Of a DNA stretch of 32,100 bases, positions 8,701 through 16,225 are shown one piece after another. How positions within the stretch are numbered: position 1 is the stretch's first letter; every line of letters starts with the position of its first letter. The DNA is from Pirellulales bacterium. Its GTDB lineage: Bacteria > Planctomycetota > Planctomycetia > Pirellulales > JADZDJ01. The position numbers and the translations under genes were made by a program. A model generated the notes under the pieces. That model did no database searches. It was given only the letters and a program-made list of their open reading frames with translations, and was not told the origin of the DNA. The stretch is taken from NCBI GenBank assembly GCA_020851115.1, contig JADZDJ010000145.1:1-32100 (forward strand), given 5' to 3'.

Positions 8701-11700
8701 CTTCGCTCGATGACGGCCAAATCACTTACTCCGTCACCGCCGCGGACGTCGCCGGCAACGCAAGCGCTCCGGCCACTCTCAACGCCGTAAAGAGCGTCGC
8801 CGACAACAGCCTTTCAGGCTTTGCCTACGTCGATGCCGATGGCGACAAACAGAAAGACACGAACGAGGCGATCCTTGGGGGCATCTTGGTTACGCTGCTG
8901 GGGGTCGATCCCGGCGGCAATCCCATCCCTTCGCAAACCACGACGACCGCCAGCGACGGATCGTATCACTTCGACAATCTGCCCGCGGGAACCTACACCC
9001 TGCGCGAAGCTCAACCCAGCCAGTTTAAGAGCAGCGGTGCCACCGCCGGCAATTTGGGCGGCCAAGCGGCGATCGATATAATCACGCAGATCGTCATTTC
9101 CGGCGGCCAAGATGGAACCGACTACAATTTCGGCGAAAAAGGCCTGAAATCGTCCTTGGTAACCATCAACGACTTTCTCGCTTCGACGCCGCCGGCTCAG
9201 GAGCGCTACAACAACGCCGTCGCCAACGGCACAAGCACGGCCACGGTCGAATCGATCGCCAAGCTCGATGCCGATCCCGCCAACGGCAGCCAGGTGCGAT
9301 ACACGGTGACGTTCAATCGGAACGTCAGCGGCGTCGATGCCGCCGATTTCCAAGTGATCGCGCCCGGCAACCATGTCACCGGCGCTTCGATCGCCAGCGT
9401 GAGCGGCAGCGGCAAGACATACACCGTCACGGTCAACACCGGCACGGGCAGTGGCATGCTCGGTCTGGCGCTGCGAGACAACGATTCGATTCTGGACAGC
9501 AACAGTGGGAAGCTCGGCGGCACTGGCACGGGCAACGGCGATTTTGTTGCCCCCTATTACAACGTCTCTAAAGCGCTCAACGTCTCCATCGACCAACCGG
9601 CCGCGATCAATTCCGCGAACCAACACAACATCAGCGCCAGCGGCACGGCCGAAGCGAATTCGACCGTCAAGCTCACCATCAGCAATGGAGCGAATTCGCT
9701 GGCGGAGCGGCAAACCACCGCCAACAACAGCGGCAATTGGACGATCTCGAATATCGACGTTTCGACACTGCCTGAGGGCACGATCACGTTTTCCGCCACC
9801 GCCACCGTCGGTTCGGTCACTTCGGCTCCGGCGACCAAGACGACGTCGAAAGACACCGTTGCGCCGGCCGTTGCAATCACATCGGCGACCAATCCGATCG
9901 GCGACGCTCAAGATCAGAATGTGAATGTGAGCGGCACGGTTGAAGTAGGCTCGACCGTTTCCGTTGTGGCCACCGATGGCACGACCACCACCTCGGCCGT
10001 GTCGGCCACCGTCGATGCGAGTGGAAACTGGTCCATCGCCGGCTTCAATGTAAGCAGTTTGCAGGATGGTTCGATCACGTTCACGGCCACGGCCACCGAT
10101 GCCGCGGGCAACACGGCAACCGGCTCCACGACGGCGACCAAAGACACGGTCGCGCCGGCCGTTGCAATCACGATGGTCACGCCGACGGTTATTAACAGCG
10201 CTAACCAAAGCAGCGTCGGCGTTTCCGGCACGGCCGAAGCAGACGCCAGTATTACGCTGTCGGCCAGCAACGGCGCGAATTCGATCACCCCGTTGACGAC
10301 CACCGCGGACTCCAATGGCAATTGGAGCGTGAGCAACATCGACGTGAGCACACTAGCGGACGGCACAATCATCTTCCGCGCCACCGCGAGCGACGCCGCC
10401 GGTAATCCCGCCAACGCGACGCAGGAGGCCACCAAGGATACGGTCGCTCCGGCAGTCACACTCGCCGATCCGCCCATAATCATTCTCGGCAACGAGACCA
10501 ACTATGCCGTGAGCGGCACCGGCGAAGCCGGCGCGACGGTGGCGATTGTCATCGGCGACGGCACGAACCCCAACATCACGCCGGCGGCGGCAACCGTCGG
10601 CCAGGACGGCCTGTGGACGATCGCCGGCATCGACCTGAGCGGCTTGTCGGACGGCACGATCACTTTTACGGTCTCCGCAACCGATGCCGCGGCCAACACT
10701 TCGGCGCCGACCTCGAAGACCGCACAGAAAATCACCACAGCGCCGGAAGTTGCGCTGTCCGAAGTCACCGACCCCATCGGCATCGACAATCAGCATTCGA
10801 CCACCGCCAGCGGCACGAGCGAAGAAGGCGTGACGATTTCCGTGGTGGCCAGCGACGGCACGCACACGACCGCTCCCAAATCGGTCGTCGTGGGCAATTC
10901 CGGCACATGGACGATCGTGGACATCGACGTCAGCGCTTTGGACGACGGCACGATTACCTATACGGCCACTGCCACCGATATCATCGGCAACACGGCAACG
11001 AGCGACCTGACCGCGACCAAGACGACGGTGGCCATTACCTCGGTCACCGATCCGATCAACGCCGCAAATCAAGCCAGCGTTTCGGCCGCCGGTGTCGGCG
11101 AGCCGAACGCCAGCATCGCGCTCACGATCGATGACGGCGACGACCAAACCGCGCCGATTCAAACCACAGGCTCCATCGATCTTAATGGCGATTGGTCCAT
11201 CTCGGGGATCGATGTCAGTTCTCTCACCGATGGCACGCTCACCTTCACGGTGACCGCCACCAGCGCCAATGACAACACGGCCTCGAAGAGCCTCACCGCC
11301 GCCAAGGATACAGTCGCTCCGGCGGTCGATATTACCTCGGTCACCGATCCGATCGTTTCCGCGAATCTCGCGAGCGTCGCCGTCAGTGGCACGGGGGAAG
11401 CTGGCGCAAGCGTGACCGTGGTGATTGGCGACGGCGCCAACTCGGACATTACTCCGCCAGCGGTGACGGTGGGCGAGGACGGCCACTGGACGATCGCCGG
11501 CATCGACGTTAGCTCGCTCGCCGACGGCGCGATTACCTTCATGGCCGTGGCCACGGATAACGTCGGCAATTCGTCTGCCCCGGCCACAGCGACGGCCACG
11601 AAAGACACTGTCGCGCCCGAGCTAAGCATTGGCGATGTCACCGACCCCATCGGGCTGGCGAATTACCATTCGACGGCGATCCAGGGCACCGGCGAAGCAG

Positions 11701-14700
11701 GAGCATCCGTCAAAGTGATTGCCACGGATGGAACCACTTCGACCAGTGAATTCACCACCACCGTCGGTCAAGATGGCAACTGGTCGATTTCCGGCATCGA
11801 CGTCGGCACCTTAAACGACGGCACGATCACTTACCACGTGACCGCGACGGATGAGGCAGGCAATGAGACGGACGGAAGCGCGACGGCCACCAAAGCGACG
11901 GTCGCCATTACGTCGGCGACCGATCCGGTCAACGGCAGCAACGTCGCGCACATTGCCATCGGCGGCACGGGCGAGGTGGACGCAGCCATCGCCGTCGTCG
12001 TCACGGACGGTACCACCACGACCAGCCAATACACCACGACCATCGATGCGGGGGGCACTTGGTCGATTTCGGACATGGATGCGAGCGCGTTGGCGGACGG
12101 CACGATCACCTACATGGTGACGGCGACCGACAGCGGCAGCCATTCGGCCACGGCCAGTAAGACCGCTCTCAAAGACACGGAGCCGCCGGCGCTGAGGGTA
12201 CTCGACTATACCCATCCGATCGGAATTGGAAACCAGCACAGCTTGACAGTTCAAGGCATTGCCTCTCCAGAAGCCATCGTCTCCGTGTTCGTTACCGATG
12301 GCACGAACTCAACGACCGTGCTCACCACGATGGCCGATCCGGATCATACCGAATTCACCATCTCCGGCATCGACGTCAGCGCATTGGCGGATGGCCAAGT
12401 CACTTACAAGGTGACGGCGACCGATCCAGCGGGCAACGAGCGCACGGACGACAAAGAGACCGGCAAATCGACGGTTGCAATCACTGCTGTCACCGATCCG
12501 ATCATTCTCACGAATGCCACGACGACCTCGATCGTCGGAACCGGCGAAGCAAACGCCGACATCTCGGTTGTGGCCAGCGACAGCGACAGCGCAACCACCA
12601 CGGAATATACCACGACGATCAACGCCGACGGCAATTGGTCCATTGCCAATATCGACGTCAGCGCCTTGAAAGACGGCGTCATCACCTATACGGCGACCGC
12701 CACCGATGCCGACAGCAATTCGGCGACCAGCAGCAAGACCGCAACCAAGAATACCGTCGCCATCACCATGGTCACCGATCCGATCAACGCGGCCAACCAG
12801 GCGAGCGTTTCGATCGGTGGAACTAGCGCAGTTGGGGCGATCGTCGCAGTCGCAATTAGCGACGGGGTCAATCCCGAGATCACCGGGCAAACCGTCATTG
12901 TTGACGGCAGCGGCCATTGGTCGATCGAGGGTGTCGATGTCACCGCGCTTGCCGACGGCGAGCTGACCTTTACGGCAACGGCGACCTTGGGCGCAAACGT
13001 CGGGCACGCCACGATGACCGCCACCAAAGACGTCGTCGCTCCTTCCATCGTGATTACATCGGCCACCAATCCCATCGGTACGCCGACCCAATCGAATACG
13101 ACGGCCAGCGGTACGACCGAAGCCGGAGCGACCATCGTCTTGTATGTCACCGATGCACTCGAGATGACCACAACCTACAACGGCATCGCCGATGGCAGCG
13201 GCCATTGGACCATTTCCGGCATCGACGTCAGCGCCCTGAACGATGGCGCTGTGGGATTCGTCGCGACCGCCACGGATTTGGCTGGGAATACTTCTTTAGA
13301 AGGCGTGCGTTTGGCCTACAAGGACACGGTAGCGCCAACGGTCGAAATGACGCTGGTCACCGAAGTGATCGATTTCACCAACTTCCACAATACTTCCGCC
13401 AGTGGAACCGTAGAGTCCGGCGCGATTGTCTCGGTCGTCGCCAGCGACGGAACGAACTCGACCGCTCCTGTAACGGCTGTCGTGGAGAATGACGGCAGTT
13501 GGTCGGCAACCGGGATCGACGTCAGCCTGTTGCTGGGCGGCGTCATCACATTCACCGCCACCGCCACCGACTCCGCCGGAAACACCGCCACCGACAGTCT
13601 AACGGCAATGCTGGCGACGGTTTCGATCACTTCGGTCACGGATCCGATTGTGCCGACGAACGACGACACGACGACCGCCAGCGGCACCGGCTCTCCAGGC
13701 GCTGCAATTGCACTGAAAGCGAGCGATGCATCGAGTGCGGCAACGAGCGAATACACGACGACGATTGCGATCGACGGCACATGGACCATTAGTGACATTG
13801 ACGTGAGCATGCTCGTCGATGGCCAAATTACTTATACTGCGACGGCCACATTCGGAGCCGAGACGTCGGTCTCCACCAAGACGGCGACCAAAGACACGAC
13901 TCCACCGACGCTAACCATCGATGCCGACAGCGTCACGAATCCGATCAACATCGTCAACGCAGCGAGCACTTCGCTTTCCGGCACGGTCGAACCTGGTTTG
14001 CTCGTCGCGGTCACGGTCACCGATGGAATAACCATACTCGGTCCGTTTGCAGCCGTTGTCGAACCGGACGGCGCATGGGCGGCCGATGGCATCGATGTCA
14101 GCAGCCTGTTTGATTCCACACTGACCTATTCCGTCACGGCCACCGACGCCGCTGGGAACTCGACTCAAACGAGCCGAACTGCCAATAAGGAAACGGTCGC
14201 GCCAAACGTCACGGGCCTTACGCTAACCGATCCGAATCCGACTTTGGAGCTTACCGTCCACTTTACGGTCGTGTTTAGCGAAGCGGTAACGGGCGTTGGC
14301 ACGAGTAGCTTTACGACAGTTCCGGGTGGCGACGTGTTAGGTGCTTCGATTGACAACGTTTCGGGCAGCGGCGATACCTACACCGTCACCGTCAGCTTTG
14401 GCGGCGGCGCCGGCACGATCGGACTCAATGTGAACGATGTCGACCAGATTTTTGACCTGTCCGGCAATCCGCTGGGCGGGCTGGGCGATCACAACGGCGA
14501 TTTTACCGGCGAGGTTTATACCGTCGGCGATTTGTCGTCTGCCAAGAATGTCTTTGACTTTGGCGCCGTCGGCGACGGCGTCGCCGATGATACCGCGGCC
14601 ATTCAAGCGGCGATCGACGCTGCGATTGCGGACGGCGGAGGCGTGGTTTACATTCCCGCCGGCACGTTTGCCGTGAGCGCTTCGTTGGTGGTTCAAGAAG

Positions 14701-15935
14701 CCTCCAACGTGCATATCATCGGCGCTGGCAAAGGGCAGACGGTGTTGGTGTCGGCCCCCGATCTTGGTTCGTATACCTTCCACGGGACTTCGACCGCCGC
14801 CGTGATCCTGCTGTCGGAATCCAACCATTGTTCGGTGCGCAATCTGACGGTGGACAAGCGCGGCGAAACCAGCACGTACAACGGCATTTCGCTGTGGTAC
14901 GGGTTTGCCGGCGGCGGCACACCCAGTTCCAACTGCGACATTGTCGACTGCGAAGTGCTTTCCAGCGGCACGCACTATTCGTATCAAATCTGGCTATTGA
15001 ACGCTCAGCACAGCCGCGTTCTGAACTGCACGGTAGATGGCGGAAAAGACGTGCCCGATTTGGGCGACGATTCCTCCGACGGCATCGAAGCCTTCGGCGG
15101 TTACGATATCGAAATCAGAGGAAACAACGTCAAGCGCGTCGATGGCATCGGCATTCACCTGTTCCAAGACCCCTTGCTATCCGATGCGAGCCACGACACC
15201 ATTGTGGTCACCGACAATGTCGTCGAGACGTGCTTTCGCGGAATAGGAGGTCCGATCGCGGTTGGCACGCACAATGTCACCATCGCCAACAACACCATTA
15301 CCGGATCGATTGGGCGCGGGATCGGATTTACCTCCAACTCTGCGGTCGTGATCGAGAAGCTGAACATTTTGAATAATGAGATTGAGAATTGCAACGAAGG
15401 TGTGACGATCTTTAGCACTGGCGGACCGATCATGAGCGACGTGTTGATCGACGGCAACACCGTGACTGGCACGACATCGACCAACACCGGCGCCATCTAT
15501 TTGCAGGGCTGCAACAACGTTCAAGTCTCCAATAACCAAATCAGCAATACCACGCTTCAGTCGATTCGGCTAAACTCTTGCGACCAGATACAAATCCTCG
15601 ACAATACGTGCGACAATTCCGGGACCGAAGCGGCGTCGAAGCACGTCCAAATATGGACGAGCAGCAATGTGCTCATTCAAGACAACTGGTTTGGAAAAAT
15701 CGGCGTCGCCGGTTCGGTGATCCGCACCGACGGAAGCAGTTCGAACATCAACTTGGTCGATAACACGTTCGATAACTCGGGCGGATTGCAGAGCTGGGCC
15801 GCGTTTTTCGCCGACGTCACCGGGGGCAGCATTGTCGGCAATCAATTAGTGAACGAATCCGACTTCTATGCTCCCGCGTGGGTTATTTATCCGAGTTCCA
15901 GCAACATCACGTTCAACAACAACGATGGGATGTAG
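5787..15935 (+). CDS. Giant secreted protein: LEPR-like motif, cyclophilin, 22 Ig-like repeats, SdrD B-like domain, pectate-lyase beta-helix
   Basis: 3,382 residues. The basic N-terminus holds FEPLEWRQLL (38-47), a variant of the LEPR-XLL motif of large planctomycete exported proteins. Residues ~115-270 are a cyclophilin-type prolyl isomerase: FYRIVPNFVIQGG keeps the catalytic Arg, MANPGNP and FFVTD follow, and the position of the cyclosporin-binding Trp is His. An uncharacterised beta-rich linker (~272-427) leads to six Ig-like repeats (428-1007). Next come an SdrD B/Cna-B-like domain with the acidic loop DADGDKQKDTNE (1008-~1115), a FtVtFs-type beta domain (1154-1265) and sixteen more Ig-like repeats (1266-2809). 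A second FtVtFs domain follows (2810-2920). The C-terminus is a Pectate_lyase_3 right-handed beta-helix starting NVFDFGAVGDGVADDT (2921-3382) with Asn-ladder turns. No dockerin, sorting motif or C-terminal anchor is visible. The ATG has GAGG 8 bases upstream. Role inferred: surface or matrix protein that binds or cleaves polysaccharide. Confidence 0.9.
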   Translation: MGFRSWRPIRTNSKKQLQRRNEKRRRGYVARQYEHLLFEPLEWRQLLTVTLAPIAGSDAGGVFKIPSGKVLYVPLTGADTGNTVSYSATSSDSQVQVHVMDGNPTLQLQVHGTRSGGATFSGTLNIELFDNLAHDTVQTISNLVNSGVYNGKQFYRIVPNFVIQGGLQGSPAEPQFPDEFNALLSFNSPGLLAMANPGNPDKNTSEFFVTDIDLPLSSDPQHLNFRHNIFGQLTSGFNTYQDIMNAQGITSDNSTPSPAVIIDSATIVGGGDQSAVLQVIVPNDFTGVSSINVTATSSDTSTAAQSFNINAAPATTPTDSQPIILAPVTDKLTTTNAPISFPISASVLSGVTLDSTPFSVTGSDEFRSTPQHVTVQVTPGANNTATVTLTPAAGFTGSIDLVLHADDSALNYHDAMRFALNVVAPVAMTSHTNPVNVSTGPTASVGGTGEPDATISVVVSDGTHSTNPQTTTVAQDGTWSIGGINLSSFDSGNITYTATDTTNNTTPATASAVFDVTSPTVVISPVGPINNTNVANFTVNGTGEVGSTISLVVSDGSTTAGPLTTTVNDAGNWTISNINLTSLLDGTITMTATATDAGDNSAQDSEIVTKDVVAPDVSITTASNPITLENITTASISGTGEVDATITLVITDGTHSTDPLTTTVAGNGTWSFAGVDLKDLDDGTITYQATAADAAGNEASDTSDAVKLAVAVTAFTNPINLANVASASIGGTGAADVEISVEISDGNAGHTPITETATIGSNGLWSITGIDLSALDDGTITYKVTATDAEENSVELTRTALMDVVAPAIAITGVTNPINASNASNVVVSGTTDVGATVVVKASINGNETGTVNATVDSNGQWTATIDVGSLADGTLSFTATATDAVANSAADTETAAKDTVAPVVTISSATDPITSGNQSNASISGNVTGTGSEATTITVVINDNDGSTPAVTRTATVSSDGSWSITDVDLTSLDDGQITYSVTAADVAGNASAPATLNAVKSVADNSLSGFAYVDADGDKQKDTNEAILGGILVTLLGVDPGGNPIPSQTTTTASDGSYHFDNLPAGTYTLREAQPSQFKSSGATAGNLGGQAAIDIITQIVISGGQDGTDYNFGEKGLKSSLVTINDFLASTPPAQERYNNAVANGTSTATVESIAKLDADPANGSQVRYTVTFNRNVSGVDAADFQVIAPGNHVTGASIASVSGSGKTYTVTVNTGTGSGMLGLALRDNDSILDSNSGKLGGTGTGNGDFVAPYYNVSKALNVSIDQPAAINSANQHNISASGTAEANSTVKLTISNGANSLAERQTTANNSGNWTISNIDVSTLPEGTITFSATATVGSVTSAPATKTTSKDTVAPAVAITSATNPIGDAQDQNVNVSGTVEVGSTVSVVATDGTTTTSAVSATVDASGNWSIAGFNVSSLQDGSITFTATATDAAGNTATGSTTATKDTVAPAVAITMVTPTVINSANQSSVGVSGTAEADASITLSASNGANSITPLTTTADSNGNWSVSNIDVSTLADGTIIFRATASDAAGNPANATQEATKDTVAPAVTLADPPIIILGNETNYAVSGTGEAGATVAIVIGDGTNPNITPAAATVGQDGLWTIAGIDLSGLSDGTITFTVSATDAAANTSAPTSKTAQKITTAPEVALSEVTDPIGIDNQHSTTASGTSEEGVTISVVASDGTHTTAPKSVVVGNSGTWTIVDIDVSALDDGTITYTATATDIIGNTATSDLTATKTTVAITSVTDPINAANQASVSAAGVGEPNASIALTIDDGDDQTAPIQTTGSIDLNGDWSISGIDVSSLTDGTLTFTVTATSANDNTASKSLTAAKDTVAPAVDITSVTDPIVSANLASVAVSGTGEAGASVTVVIGDGANSDITPPAVTVGEDGHWTIAGIDVSSLADGAITFMAVATDNVGNSSAPATATATKDTVAPELSIGDVTDPIGLANYHSTAIQGTGEAGASVKVIATDGTTSTSEFTTTVGQDGNWSISGIDVGTLNDGTITYHVTATDEAGNETDGSATATKATVAITSATDPVNGSNVAHIAIGGTGEVDAAIAVVVTDGTTTTSQYTTTIDAGGTWSISDMDASALADGTITYMVTATDSGSHSATASKTALKDTEPPALRVLDYTHPIGIGNQHSLTVQGIASPEAIVSVFVTDGTNSTTVLTTMADPDHTEFTISGIDVSALADGQVTYKVTATDPAGNERTDDKETGKSTVAITAVTDPIILTNATTTSIVGTGEANADISVVASDSDSATTTEYTTTINADGNWSIANIDVSALKDGVITYTATATDADSNSATSSKTATKNTVAITMVTDPINAANQASVSIGGTSAVGAIVAVAISDGVNPEITGQTVIVDGSGHWSIEGVDVTALADGELTFTATATLGANVGHATMTATKDVVAPSIVITSATNPIGTPTQSNTTASGTTEAGATIVLYVTDALEMTTTYNGIADGSGHWTISGIDVSALNDGAVGFVATATDLAGNTSLEGVRLAYKDTVAPTVEMTLVTEVIDFTNFHNTSASGTVESGAIVSVVASDGTNSTAPVTAVVENDGSWSATGIDVSLLLGGVITFTATATDSAGNTATDSLTAMLATVSITSVTDPIVPTNDDTTTASGTGSPGAAIALKASDASSAATSEYTTTIAIDGTWTISDIDVSMLVDGQITYTATATFGAETSVSTKTATKDTTPPTLTIDADSVTNPINIVNAASTSLSGTVEPGLLVAVTVTDGITILGPFAAVVEPDGAWAADGIDVSSLFDSTLTYSVTATDAAGNSTQTSRTANKETVAPNVTGLTLTDPNPTLELTVHFTVVFSEAVTGVGTSSFTTVPGGDVLGASIDNVSGSGDTYTVTVSFGGGAGTIGLNVNDVDQIFDLSGNPLGGLGDHNGDFTGEVYTVGDLSSAKNVFDFGAVGDGVADDTAAIQAAIDAAIADGGGVVYIPAGTFAVSASLVVQEASNVHIIGAGKGQTVLVSAPDLGSYTFHGTSTAAVILLSESNHCSVRNLTVDKRGETSTYNGISLWYGFAGGGTPSSNCDIVDCEVLSSGTHYSYQIWLLNAQHSRVLNCTVDGGKDVPDLGDDSSDGIEAFGGYDIEIRGNNVKRVDGIGIHLFQDPLLSDASHDTIVVTDNVVETCFRGIGGPIAVGTHNVTIANNTITGSIGRGIGFTSNSAVVIEKLNILNNEIENCNEGVTIFSTGGPIMSDVLIDGNTVTGTTSTNTGAIYLQGCNNVQVSNNQISNTTLQSIRLNSCDQIQILDNTCDNSGTEAASKHVQIWTSSNVLIQDNWFGKIGVAGSVIRTDGSSSNINLVDNTFDNSGGLQSWAAFFADVTGGSIVGNQLVNESDFYAPAWVIYPSSSNITFNNNDGM
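7068..8807 (+). repeat. First block of six Ig-like repeats (about 290 bp each)
   Basis: Six tandem units of about 97 residues encode bacterial Ig-like domains. Each follows the pattern NPI..N..., SGTGE.(G/D)AT, VVSDGT, TTTV..DG.WSI, DGTITYTATATDAAGN, K..VAP. Units differ clearly at the DNA level, so the array is old and not a recent expansion. It ends at the SdrD B-like domain. Confidence 0.9.
9582..14213 (+). repeat. Second block of sixteen Ig-like repeats (279-297 bp each)
   Basis: Sixteen units of 93-99 codons. Unit starts are at 9582, 9876, 10167, 10461, 10755, 11034, 11331, 11628, 11907, 12198, 12480, 12762, 13053, 13347, 13626 and 13917. Units at 10755, 11628 and 13347 are exactly 279 bp and lack the APxV tail of the linker. 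The array contains higher-order triplets of about 865 bp, described in the findings. Confidence 0.9.
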
Positions 15936-16210
15936 GCAATCCATGGTCATCACCCACGTGGTCGCGTAGCCGCCCACGAGGGGCGACGGACGGGATGAGT
16001 CGGCATCGCGCAAGTTTCGGCTAGCAAAGCGATTGCGGCGATTTTGTCGCACCGCCATCCAAGGCCGCAATGAGCTTCCGCCGCAATGCGGCCGACCTTT
16101 CTCCGATTCGGGCCGTCTGCTACACTCTCGGCCCCGTCAACGGCCCGTAAGGCTGCGGCATGGCTGCCTCGGCGTTACTGGCCACTGCTAGCATTGCTTC
16201 CGCGCATGCG

Positions 16211-16218
16211 ACAAGGAG
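16211..16218 (+). promoter_or_regulatory. Ribosome binding site that fixes the kinase start at a GTG
   Basis: The bases ACAAGGAGGT hold AAGGAGGT, nearly the full anti-16S match, at about 16213-16220. They lie 5 bases before GTG at 16226. The ATG at 16160 has no such site, so the GTG is the better start. Confidence 0.75.
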
Positions 16219-16225
16219 GTCGCCC

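Noticed and set aside
7689-11486. Three long minus-strand open frames (7689-8720, 8814-10208, 10353-11486) opposite the Ig-repeat array
   Set aside because: They mirror the repetitive GC-rich coding strand, are full of Gly/Arg/Asp low-complexity sequence, and match no family. They are shadows of the giant gene.
7068-14213. Tandem repeats as a possible CRISPR array
   Set aside because: Units are about 290 bp, diverged and in one open reading frame; they encode protein domains, with no short identical repeats and spacers.
15971-15985. CGCCC-N5-GGGCG after the giant gene as a terminator
   Set aside because: The stem is only 5 bp and no T-run follows.
16160-16225. ATG start 22 codons before the chosen start of the NtrB-like kinase
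   Set aside because: It has no ribosome binding site, while the GTG at 16226 has a near-perfect one.
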